DNA of 64,000 bases from Auanema rhodensis (lineage: Eukaryota > Nematoda > Chromadorea > Rhabditida > Rhabditidae). Each line of letters begins with the position of its first letter. The first letter of the stretch is position 1. This document shows positions 1-12,211 of this stretch, piece after piece. The stretch covers positions 14,513,501 to 14,577,500 of the forward strand of contig OZ059896.1 of NCBI GenBank assembly GCA_964057225.1. The letters run 5' to 3'. The notes under the pieces are model-generated. The model was not told the origin of the DNA and did no database searches. It saw nothing but the letters and a program-made list of their open reading frames with translations. Made by a program: the position numbers and the translations under genes.

Positions 1-11
1 TATTAATTCAG

Positions 12-454
12 GACTCCTTCCATCTCCGTGTCAGAAAGCATCCATTCCACGTAATCCGCATTAACAAAATGCTTTCCTGTGCCGGTGCTGATAGACTTCA
101 GACCGGTATGCGTGGTGCCTTCGGTAAGCCACAGGGTCTTGTAGCCCGTGTCGATATCGGAGACATCCTCTTCTCCATGAGAATCAAGGAAAACGTATGT
201 TGTTTTTTTAGGTTTTAAAAATAATATAATCTCTTCAGAACATCAACCACGCTATTGAGGCCTTCCGTCGTGCTAAGTTCAAGTTCCCAGGACGTCAGCT
301 CATCGTTCAATCTCGCAAGTGGGGATTCACTCGCTACGAACGCGATGTCTACGAGAAAATGAAGGAGGAAGGAAGACTTCGTCATGACGGAGTCAACGTC
401 CAACTTATCAGAGAGCACGGACCTCTCTCTAAGTGGATCCAGAACCCTATCTAA
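12..454 (+). CDS. rpl-10: 60S ribosomal protein L10 (uL16), C-terminal part
   Basis: This is the 3' part of the gene for uL16 (RPL10), a large-subunit ribosomal protein at the tRNA corridor near the peptidyl-transferase centre. Two exons are visible: 12-194, preceded by an acceptor CAG at 9-11, and 239-454, ending in TAA. The intron 195-238 is GT-AG and only 44 bp long, typical of rhabditid nematodes. The 132 visible residues include the hallmark stretches [27 protein letters not shown] and [10 protein letters not shown], which are near-invariant in eukaryotic RPL10. The N-terminal part lies before the window. Codons are strongly biased (GGA, AAG, CTC, ATC), as expected for a highly expressed gene. 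The acceptor at 9-11 could instead be coding, but the family aligns best if the exon starts at GAC (12). Confidence 0.93.
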
Positions 455-3140
455 TTGTTATTCTTTGAAATGAACTTGTTATGCTAATAATTTGCTTGTT
501 TTATGAATATATTTAAAGAAGTTGAAAGAATGTGACGAAACCGGTAATCTATAACAATTGTCAGCAAAAAAATAGATAAGGCAGGAAAGTAGTTGTGGCT
601 CGGTTGTGTGCTTGCAAGATCTTGCTGATTTATGGCTAATCTGTATAAGATGTGTTTAAGAGTTTATAGTTGTATGGATATTATCGTAAAGTTAGAATTG
701 GGTTGAAGATAAAGGAGAAATGTACGAATATTACTTAAATGACCTCCGGTCTTTCTTCAAAGGAAATTCTTAAAGTTTTCACTTTTCACTTTCTTTTGAA
801 ATCACAAATTCATCTAAACTGGTAGTGTGGCGTGATTTCGTGATATATTCAAATTCTTTGACTTTCATTTGTGTCATTCATATTTTCATTATTATTCGAA
901 CTATCAGGGCTTTGGTAAATGGTCAACGAAGGATGACCGATGTTTCTTTCTTGGTAACCGTGTAGACCTTTGTTCTGTTCTAGTATACGAGTTGCCCTTA
1001 AACACAAGAAAAGGTGCTGTGTGTTCCACTTCCGTCCATTTCGAGGACACTTTTCGTAAACTTCTTCAGGTGGTTATAGATGTTGAAGATGTTTAAGATG
1101 TCATACCCCCGTTAACAACATCTAGGTTATCATTAAGTCTATCGATAACTACTGAACCTTACGCTTTTTTCACAAAACCGATATGATCAGAAACCCATTT
1201 TTTGTATAAAAACAGGATAATTCTGTTGACTTTTGAAGAAAAAAAAATACCGACAATTTGATAGGAGAGATTTGAGCTATGAGAGAGCAACAGAGAAATA
1301 GAAAAATAACTTTGAGTGATTAGTAGACAAGATCTTGATCTCAGGTCATCCTCATGCAAGACATGCCGATCTAAATTCCTGAGCAATATACTTCTGGTTA
1401 TGCACATTGCTGATGGCAGGCTATCCGACCCAGGTCAAGCTTCATACTCCCCCTCCTCTCCATAATCTGCAACGGCCACTAGCTCAAATCAGTATTGTTC
1501 AAATCTCCGATCCCGTTCGGTGGTATGCGACCTGAATGCTTTCTTTCTTCAATCTCCTTGACATTTTTCTTTTTTTCTACTCATCCTACAAGGCACTTTC
1601 TCTCTTAAAGATCCACATACCTTCTGAATCTGGATTTTCTTCATACACAACCGATCTGTATTCTTATCAATAGAAAAATGAAATTCATTTTCAATGACTC
1701 ACCCTTTCTACCAAATCGTTTAATTATTGACAATTTCAAAATTGTCTTCAATTGAGATGAATTATTTTTATTTTTCTCAAATGAAACAGTGATTATATGA
1801 AAATGGAGATATACAAACTACACTAAGTAATATAATTTTTTAATCAGCTCTAGATAAATATATGCTTTTTGTGTTTTTTCGGTCAAAAATTATTTTTTTA
1901 CAAACAAAGTTTGCTATTAATGATACATCTTCATGCTAACTAGCCCATGTTATATCTTGATAAGTGAGTTCCTGTGCTAGCTACCGTATATGGATCATGG
2001 TCAGCGTGCTTAGGTCGGCAACGAGATGGCCAATGCAGTTACTGATTGTATCTATTCTCAAGCTGATTGGTGTTCTCGATATGTTTTTGAGGTCCATCTC
2101 ACATCCTCATTCGGCACTATCATGCAAGCCAATAAGCTACACTCTTTATTTCCTTTATAGTCTTTCAGTTATTAGAGTAAGAAAATTTCTATTTATATGC
2201 GTCAAGTTAAAAAATATTAATCATTCGTGTTCGTTCAAATATTTATTTTTACTTGAAACTGTTTTTTGTTCATTTTTAATATTTCCTTTAATTGATCTAT
2301 AAATATTCCCATGAATATTATCCATTAATCTCAAATACGCTTATATATCAGAGCATCGTAAATCCTATGACTTGACCTAATGCTTTTCCTGTGGCACTTT
2401 TTCCCATTTCGGCTCAAAAGTTCTGGGCGGGATCTGACATCAGGTCATTTTCCCGCTCGTTGTCATTCTTCAAGCAGCAGCATCATTATCAGATATCGAG
2501 ATGTGAATGAAAAAGAGAGAAGAAAAGAAATGACCGTGTTCTTCTAATTTCATTGCACAATCGTTTTCTACTGATTCCGTTGCTGCTTTCTATGTCTTCA
2601 TATCCTTACCACAGATTGCCTGTTTAACCCTGCGCCTCCTCGGGATTCTGTGGAGGCTTCTCTCTTCTAACTCTTTCAATGTCTCTGATCTATTTTTCTT
2701 GGATACTATCTCCTTTTTCTACCGCCTCCTCCTTCTCATTGCCTTCCCTGTCACTAGGTATTGGGGTCAAGGCAGTTGGCTGGAAAAACGTCGCTCAGAC
2801 GGCGTAGCTGCAGTAACGATCAGTCCGGAACAGTACGCCAACCGCGTCGGTCTTGTTCGTGTGTCGTTCTCTTGCTTCCATGATAGCCGAATGCAGCTAA
2901 GCTTCTAAGCCATTTACTTCTTTTCCTGCTTTAAGGATAGCGAGAACTGAGAACTAGGCACTATGCCGTTAGGATCTTAGGGATTCTACATTCCGTCACT
3001 AGCCGGACTTTCATTTTACGTTTTCCCTCTTTTCTTTGATTTCTTTTATTCCATATGTATCGTGTTCTTGAATCGCTTAATACTTAATTTTTTAAATTTA
3101 TACTAATTTTTACTCTATTAGAACCACAAATTACCGCAGA
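455..3140. other. Intergenic region between rpl-10 and the noah-2-like gene
   Basis: About 2.7 kb of AT-rich DNA with no protein that I recognise. Small open frames at 869-1096, 1964-2302 and 2699-2908 resemble no family and have no convincing exon structure. A stretch around 2600-2900 is less AT-rich than its surroundings and could be promoter or 5' noncoding sequence of the downstream gene. Candidate trans-splice acceptors lie at ctattag (3115-3121) and ccgcag (3134-3139), just before the ATG at 3141. Confidence 0.5.
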
Positions 3141-6100
3141 ATGAGGCGGTGGTTCCTGTTTTGTCTTTTGGCTCTCCCTGTCTCCTGTGTCTTTGAATGC
3201 TCATCCCAAGAAACAACTGCGTTCGTTCGTATCGCTCGTGCTCGTCTTGATGGAACTCCAGTCGTTGTTTCCACTGCTGGTAAGGTTTAACAGAAAACTT
3301 CATTTTAAAATTAAAATATATTCATAAAATTCTATTACCCTAAAATATTCTTGAAAATCTCGTTAGCCTCGTTAGCGAATTCCTAGCACAGCATGTCAGC
3401 TAGTTTATCCTTGACAAGTGATAGTCAGTGGATTGTCGAGAAACATCAATCCATAAATAATTCGTTAGTACCATGCTAGAGTTATATCATTTGTCGCTGT
3501 CTTCTGATCTGCATCATCAACATGATGTAGGTTTCCAAAGTGCTTATGGGGTCCGTCTAGCGCTTTCGCCTTGTTGACCCACTTTCGCAATCTCAATTAG
3601 CTGTCTCCGCGACTGAAAATGATGATCAGTTGTCGTGAATAAGCATAGGAAAACGTTAAAAAAAGACCTAATGTTCATGAAATGTGATAGATTAAAAGAT
3701 AAAAAATCATCAAGATCAATGTGCAAAACATTCTGAGATTTGTCTTTCTAGGACACGATTTGACTTGCGCCCAATACTGCCGTAACAACATTGAACCAAC
3801 TACTGGAGCTCAAAGAGTCTGTGCCTCATTCAACTTTGATGGACGTGAGACTTGCTACTTCTTTGACGATGCTGCTTCCCCAGCCGGTATGTGTTCTTAA
3901 ACTTGACTTCATTTTCAAGTCAAGCTTCAACTTGACTAATTATTAATTATTTTAGGAACCAGTGAATTGACTGCAAACCCATCTGCCAACAACTTCTACT
4001 ATGAGAAGACTTGTCTCCCAGGGGTCAGCTCTCATGAAGCTTGTACTTACCGTTCCTTCTCATTCGAACGTATGCGTAAGACTACTCTCGAAGGATTCGT
4101 CCGCAAGAGCATCCAAGTTGCCAACCGTGAACAATGCTTGTCCGCTTGCTTGAAGGAGAAGGAGTTTGTCTGCAGATCTGTTAATTACAACTACGATTCA
4201 TACCTCTGCGAGATGAACGCGGAAGACCGCAGATCCAAACCAACTCATCTTCGTATGGCTGAAGTTAATGTCGATTACTATGACAACAACTGTTTGACCC
4301 GTAAGTTTCTCCCATTTATCCTTCATATTTTTCTAATTCTCTATGACTTTCAGGTCAAAATCGTTGTGGACCATCCGGAGGAAATCTCGTCTTCGTCAAG
4401 ACTACAAACTTTGAAATCAAATTCTACGACCACACCCAATCTGTTGAGGCTCAAGAATCCTATTGTCTCCAGAAGTGTCTTGATTCTCTTAACACTTTCT
4501 GCCGGTATTTCATAACTCGTAGTCACGAATCATTCTATTTTCTGCTTTTCCAGTTCCGTCGAATTCAACCCAACTGAGAAGAACTGTATTGTATCTGATG
4601 AGGATACTTTCTCTCGTGCTGATCAACAAGGACAAGTTGTCGGAAAAGACTACTACGAGCCAATTTGCGTTGCTGGTAAGCATTATTCGATTTATCTTCG
4701 TGTATCATTTCGGTACATCTTTTGTGAACTCCCAAATGTGATCACATACTTTTTGGTCAAATCTGTCAAACTTAACAAGATTATGAAATGAATCACAGAC
4801 ATTGCATACATAGTTTAATGTCAAAGGAACGTCACCCTCCACTGATGTCACTTTTCCATCAGGAATGGGTTTGAATTGACCCCATTTACGGATTTCCTTT
4901 CATGTAGCTCCCATCTATCTCTCATGCTTCCACCAGCTTAGGGTGTGTATTTTATCAAAAACCAAATGTTTGTCATTGAAGTAGACAGAGATCTAAATAC
5001 CCTCTGAATCAAGTGTCACATTTCAATGATTGCATTCATTTTCGATATATATTTTCTTATATACACATGTATATAAGAAGAACGCTTGAATATAGTTTTT
5101 TAACTTGAACTAGTGACACCAATTAGAAATTGCCCTAAAGCAATTCTTGTGTCTTTGTTCTTTTCTCAAAGAAAAACGGATTCTCAATCTTTAATGAATA
5201 ACAACAGCCATGTTGTTTCTTTTGTTACAAATGTGTGATTTGAGAGGTGAGCAAGAGATTGTGGAAAGGGGAAGCTTCGGAGGCTGAAAAAGCGAAATCT
5301 AATACGCTGATTCTTTCAAAAAGGTAAATAATTTTCCTGTTTTGGATTAAATAAGAATACTAACTTGGATGGCCTGTGAACAAGGTATGTAGGTCGGCGA
5401 AGTAAGAGATAACAACGACCTTCACCTTTTCTCTCTTCTTCAATCTCAAAATGTCTTTGAAGAAAAAAATACAGAGAGAAATGTGGAGAGTATTTCAGAT
5501 AGAATGTAAGAGATTCATTGTGGATGTTTGGAAAAGAATGATTTGGTTATCCGAAAGTTTTTATGGGACTCACTATCAAAAAGAAAAAATATTTGAGAAA
5601 GACTAAGAGGGAGAGAGAGAGGAGAGAAATACAATAATGCACTTTATCCAATTAGATGGTGATCTCGAGGCCGATGACGTCGTGCTAGTGGTTCGCAATG
5701 GTTCATGTCCAAAATATCTAATGAAGATCTAATTACATTATCTTTTTTTATTTTCTCTTTTTGGGGTTCTACATGATAGAAATAAGAAAAACCATTCTTT
5801 CTCTTGGTTGCCTTGAACCTCTGTCAACCTCTTTCCATAGTCCATTTGATATTTAGATTATGAAACCATTTATTCTAGAATTTTAATTTGTTTTGATTTA
5901 ATTTTTATATCTTTTCGTTTCAGCTGATCTATCTTCTTCCACTTGTCGTCAACAATCTGCTTTCGAACGCTTCATTGGAGTTTCTATTGAAGGAGAAATT
6001 GTCGCATCTGCTCAAGGAGTTACCGTATCCGACTGTATCTCCCTCTGTTTCCAGAATCTGAACTGCAAGTCTATCAACTATGACCGGTTAGTCGATTTCA

Positions 6101-7916
6101 TCTAACTTATTCTTATTTCTTTTAACTTCTTTTAACATTTTTATTTATTATATTCTTTACTGAGATTTTCTTTTAAGAACTGCCTCTACTTGCTTCATCT
6201 ATGCCGTTGGACGTTCTGACGCCAATGTCAAGGCTAACCCATCCATGGACTATTACGAGTTCAATTGTGAATCTCAATTCGGAGGAATGGCTCTCTGTAC
6301 CAACGAAGGAATCCGTTTCATCGTTAATACCAAGGAACCATATACTGGAGCCATCTATGCTGCTGAACGTTTCTCTACCTGCTCCCAAGTCGTTGAGAAC
6401 GCCAAGCAAATCTCCATCACTTTCCCACCACCAACTGTTTCTTCTGACTGCGGTACTGTTATCCGTGATGGAAAGATGGAAGCCTTAGTTGTTGTTTCCC
6501 TTGACGGAGTTCTTCCTCATCAAGTTACCACCGAATGGGATCGTTTCTACCGCGTCAGTTGTGATGTTTCTATGGATAAGATGGTTAAGGAAGGAACTGT
6601 TGTTGTCACCACCATCTATGAAGCCAAGTAAGCTCTTATTAAACCTTAAACGTTATTTATTTTGAACTCTTCCAGCTCCCAGAATACTACCGTTCTTGAA
6701 GTCGCCACTCCTCCACCAGTCACTGCTGAGCTCTCCATCATGAACCAACTTGAGGAACCATTACACAAGGCTTCTATTGGAGATCCACTCATGCTTGTTA
6801 TCTCTTCTGAGCAAGCTGGACCACACAACATGATGATCACTGAGTGTACCGCCACCCGTATTGGAGGATTTGGAGATTCTGTTCCATTCACCCTTATCGA
6901 GAACGGATGCCCAAGATACCCAGCCTTGGTTGGACCAGTTGAACAAGATTTTGAAAAGAACCGCCTCAAGAGTGATCTCCGTGCCTTCCGTCTTGACGGA
7001 TCTTACGACGTTCAAATCATGTGCACTGTCATGTTCTGCGCCGGACCAAATGGATGCCCAGTGGTACGTTAATATTTCAACTAAATTCTCTCTTGTCGTT
7101 TTGAAATAATCTATTCGACCTGCTCAAACATCACGTTTTTCATTCTTTTCTTTTCAGTCTAACTGCCTAGACTCTGGAACCAATGAACTCTTCATGTCTC
7201 ATGGACGCAAGAAGAGATCCACCACTGAAGAAGGAGGAACTGAGACTTTATCTGCTGTTCTCCGCGTTTTGGCTAAGGGAGAAGAAGAAGAGCTCATGAG
7301 CAACTCTTCCATCCACAGGTTTGTAAAAAAACTTTTCATTTGAAATACTTAAAAGCAAGAGAAAACAGAAGAAGAGTAATATGACAAAGAAAGGAAATGA
7401 TTTCCCGCTAAGAGGCAATGCAGCTGCAACTGTTCCATTGCTATCTATTGCTCTTTTAGAATCCGTATAACTTTACTCTTGTACTCTCCCTCTTTGCTAT
7501 TTTTTCAAGTTTTCCGTTAACTTAAACGACTGGCAAAGGGACTTTGAGGCTCTTTTGGCCTCATTTCGTCAACGAAATGAAAAGCAAAAACACAGAAAAA
7601 TATTATTTTAAGAATATAAGTTTTCGTTTCGAGTATCTGCCACTCATTGGTTCTTCATCTAATTTTGGAGAGCAGAAATAACTGCAGTAAAAAATGAAAG
7701 AAAAAACAACTTAAACATGCTGTATATTATAGTTGGCTGGAATTAATTTTCTGTATTTTCAGCATGCAAGACATGGATGATCTTGTCTGTTTATCAGAGA
7801 CATGGTTCGTCTCTTCCATCGTCAGCATTTCCGTCGTCTGTCTCATTCTGTCAGCTTTGATTGTTGTCTGGGGATGTAGCTCATTACATGAGACTAAGGT
7901 CAATTTACCAAAATAA
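3141..7916 (+). CDS. noah-2: NOAH-2-like PAN/apple and ZP domain transmembrane protein
   Basis: Ten exons: 3141-3279, 3752-3886, 3956-4300, 4354-4504, 4554-4675, 5924-6086, 6178-6627, 6676-7063, 7158-7318, 7763-7916. All introns are GT-AG and the phases agree, giving 735 residues. The protein has a signal peptide (MRRWFLFCLLALPVSC), four cysteine-rich PAN/apple modules (roughly 19-103, 112-205, 209-297, 305-389), a ZP domain (about 395-640), a furin-type site RKKR at 648-651, a transmembrane helix at about 699-721 and a short cytoplasmic tail. This matches C. elegans NOAH-2, a relative of Drosophila NompA, in architecture and in length (about 740 residues). The family sits in the apical extracellular matrix of epidermis and sensory organs and is needed for embryonic elongation and cuticle integrity; furin-type cleavage would release the ZP ectodomain. 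Intron 5 (4676-5923, 1.25 kb) is far longer than the others and may hold regulatory sequence. NOAH-1 is the main alternative but is longer. Confidence 0.9.
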
Positions 7917-8762
7917 AAACGAAATGAAGGAAGGAAATTCCGTTTTGAGGTGTTAGATCGGCTCAGTTCTATTGCTCAAATCCTCTCATCGTTTTGTTTT
8001 ATTTTTTCGCCAATGATCAGAAAACATCTTGCTGTAAAGTACATTTTTGCTGCTTTTCTCTCTCTTTCCTTTTACAGCTAGGTGCTTCTGATTTTGGCTT
8101 TTTCTCAATTTATGTCTCGCAATCATTCCATTCTATTCGCACGTTGTCCATGCACGTACGTACGACACGTTATCAGAATAGCTGTTGTCGTTGTCGTCGT
8201 CGGCATCAGCTTATTCTTCGAAGCTGCTGTGGTCGTCGCAGTATGACATCGACGTCATAACTATTTTCTCATTTTCACTTGTTTCTTGTCTCATTACATC
8301 CATTCTTTCGAGCTACTAATTGTTTCTCTCTAAAGAATCTGAAGAAGAAGAAGAAGAAGCCCAATTTAACATTTTCTTTCCCAAATTCCTTTCCATCCTA
8401 TCCCTAGCCTACCTTCAAACATCCTCAGCTTTCTTTTTGTTCTGTTGGCGTTTATCTCTCTTTATCTCTTTGTACAAAATTCTTCAAATTTCGAAGATAT
8501 TTCAATAATTGTGCTAATAACTATTTAATTTATTTCCGTAGAAATATAATTAATTATGAAAAAAATAACTGAAACAATCTTAGAAGCTAACTATAATTTG
8601 CCTTTTCGAAATTCAAAAAATAAACCAAACGTTGTGATTTGAACCAAAAAGAAACAACTCATAAAATACCATAATATGCGCTATATTCACACGAGTATTT
8701 GACATTGTCTTTGATTTCAAATAATAAAGATTTCCACGAGTAATACTTTGTTCTTATTTTCT

Positions 8763-8809
8763 TATACATACATATGTATGTACATACATACAGTTGTATG
8801 TACACATAT
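8763..8809. repeat. TACA/TGTA palindromic microsatellite
   Basis: Alternating tacata and tatgta units form a self-complementary run that ends in tacacatata. A (TA)n run follows at about 8874-8890. Confidence 0.6.
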
Positions 8810-9479
8810 AGTTAATTTTAGTTTAATTTTTCTACAATTAATATCTGGAGATATGTTACTAAAGATTGCATATCATATATATATATATTATTCTGATATA
8901 TAATAATATAAATCATAATAATCGTTTAAAAATGGAGAAAAAGATGTTGATGATGACAAATAAAGATGACATATACATACATATATTATATGTATTTATA
9001 TTTATATATGTGTTTAGTAGAACAGTCAAATAAAAATAATTTTGAATTGTTCTTTTCATGTCCCCCGTTTTCTTATGTACAATACGTGTTAGCTTTGATC
9101 TATTGTTTTGTCCTTAACTTCCTGCAAAATTGAAAAAGCGTTTAGGGCACATCTCGTGCCAATAACCCCTCTTTGTGAATTTTTTTCGTATAAATCCAAA
9201 ATAGTATCTTCAATATTAACTATGTTGTTATAAACAAATACGATGAACAACCAGTCTGTTGCGATTTTTAACTTGAAATGATTTCACAAATCATTTATGC
9301 TAATTAGTTTACGTGAAATTTCACGTGAAATATAATGAAAACTGTCATATGTCTGTTTAAAGTTTAATAATTGTAATTTAAATTATTTATTTCTTAATTT
9401 TGTTTTTTTTTTACGATGAAGTGAAATATTTACATATTACTAAAAACACTAAAATTTATGAGGGTAATAGATTAAACGA

Positions 9480-9590
9480 AAGAGAGAGAGGAGAGTGAGA
9501 GAAATAGAGAGAAAACAAGGGAGATAGAGATAGATAGAGAGAGAGAGAGAGAGAGATAGAGAGGTAGAGAGAGATAGAGAGAGAGACTTG
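9480..9590. repeat. GA-rich microsatellite
   Basis: About 110 bp of imperfect (GA)n interrupted by TA, GG and AA dinucleotides. Confidence 0.8.
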
Positions 9591-10509
9591 TTATTTTATG
9601 TTCAAGTACATCATCTGGTTGAAAATTTTTTTCCTTGAAATAATGTTTTAGTTTGAAAAAAAAGATTCATGACTCATGAAACATTCTTTCTAAGAATGAA
9701 CCTTAAAACTGAAAAATGTCAAAATTTCTTTTTACTTAGAATAAATAAGTTGAAAGAAATCGAATATACTGTGTGAAATAAGAACAAAAAGGTTGAATAT
9801 GAGGAAAAACAAGAAAAACTCATGAAATAGATGTAACTTGCATATAAATATTTTATCATAAACAAATTATTTTCAAGTTATACAAAGTTTTAATCTGATG
9901 TCTTTCAATCTCATTACGATAGCATGAAGTATTACTTTTAATCTTTCAGAATTTAGAAAATTACAAGTTAATCACCTTCCTATTTGTTGATTCAAACGAT
10001 ATTAAATTTGATTTCTTGGAAAAATTATCTGAAGGATATAATCATTTATTTAGATTTTTTCTTTGTATATTTACCCCCCCCCCTTTTATCTTCGAGCGAT
10101 AACATCATCAGCAAAAGCAGTAGTAGTAAATGTGGCTACATCATCAACAGGTGCAGCAGCATCATCACCGTGTGTCGTTCATTTTCTCCATGTCTGTCAT
10201 GCATTTTCTCTCCTTTTTCAACTTATCTTCTAATTTTAAGCTGACTGCCTGGTTGACTCATTTGGCTATCCATTTCTATCTTTTCTTCAACTTTCTTTTG
10301 TAAGTAACCAGATTAGGATCTACTGTGCATCCACGTTGACTTGCCTCCTCTCCTGAACAGGGAGCTCCTCCTACTTTGCTTGTGCTGTAACATCATCACT
10401 AACACGAAAAGTATTTCAAGCTTAATCGGGCTTCTTCACTTCTTTTTTATTTCGAATATTTCTATCTCTTTCAATCTCTTTCTACTTGAAAAAGTGGGAC
10501 TTTGAGGTA

Positions 10510-10742
<233 letters not shown>

Positions 10743-12186
10743 GTGGGCTCATGAGAAGAATAGCTGGTAAAAGTAGCTGAATGATGAAGATTCGGAGCAT
10801 ACTCTCTACAATTTCTTTCGTTCATTAACGAGATAATGCCGTTATCGTTGTAGATCCTTTTTTCTATCTACACTTCCAATGCAAGCGATCTAAGTATCTT
10901 CTCTGAGATCCATCTTCTTCGTCGTATTCTCTTATTTCTAAGACGAAAAACTTTTTTTGAGTTCGATAAGCTAAGAAAAACATTTCAGTCGACCTTCAAA
11001 CATTTTTTAAAAGTCTAATTTGTTTATTTTTTTCTTCAAATTTTTGTTATAAGTTTTTTTTTGTGCAAAAAAGGGAAACAAATAGATGAGGAAGTCGAAA
11101 GAAACTATGAAGAAGGTTCAACAAGGTTCATATCCTCGTCTGTTAATTTAATTTTCTCTCAAGCTGTTCATTTCTATACAAACATATTCAAAAGAAAATT
11201 AATAAAGATAAACCTACCTTTAATATTTCATTATATTGAACTTTTCTTACAAAATATGGGATGAAAGCTACATTCTATGTCTGTTCAGTTCGTTCCAATC
11301 TCAGCAACTTCTAAACGTTACAGCTCTTCATTGAAATTCACAAATTCCTATGATTGATTCTGAAAATGTATCTTTTCTAAGTTAGCAACAACTGAACAGA
11401 TTCATCGAATTCCATTTTTTGAAAAGTATTCATTACAATTTTCTAAGTTTTTCTTTTTCATTTCCCGTGGATCCTGATTTTTTAGGACTATTTATTGAGA
11501 GACATCAATGCCTGAAGCAATTTCCATTCTCAACTCTATTCCTATACTAGTGGTTAGTAAGCTCAACTAGGTTGACTAAAGGATCTCTTTCTCTCTATCT
11601 GTTCCTCTTTCTCTAACAAGCAGTATCAGCTTTTTCCTTGTTATGTTAGCCATAAATGCTTTGGTTTTTATGATTTTCAAATCAGTCGTCCAAAGTTGAT
11701 GGCCTGCTGAGCAATAAAGAAAAAAAGAAATTGATTTTGTCTAAAGGAAAATCTCAGAAAAAAACAAATGTTTTTTTCTTTTTTCTTTAAATATTTGATA
11801 GTATATCATATGTTTTTGAAAAAATTAAATGAAATATCTATGGATTACATTAGTTTGAAAATATATTTTTCGGTTTTGAAGAAATGTTATCCGTCCATTC
11901 GTTCATTCCGAGATGGTTATATGCAGATTCTGGTTCATTAGCTTAGTTTTCTAATGAAATACATCAATACACACACTGCGTAGATAATTAAAGACTTTTA
12001 AGTATTTAACTTCGTCTAAAATAAAATTGGAATCTATAGAAATGAATTTTTGAATGAAACTTCAGATTGAAAATATGTTATGAACAATAATGATCCTTAT
12101 AATATTTGTGTTTATAATAGTTTAGATATTAATTATTATTTATTTAAAAAAAGGAAAAGCTTTTGACAACAATAAGCAACATTCAT

Positions 12187-12211
12187 ATTATATATATATA
12201 TATATATATGT
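12187..12211. repeat. (TA)n microsatellite
   Basis: A pure TA dinucleotide run of about 24 bp. Confidence 0.75.
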
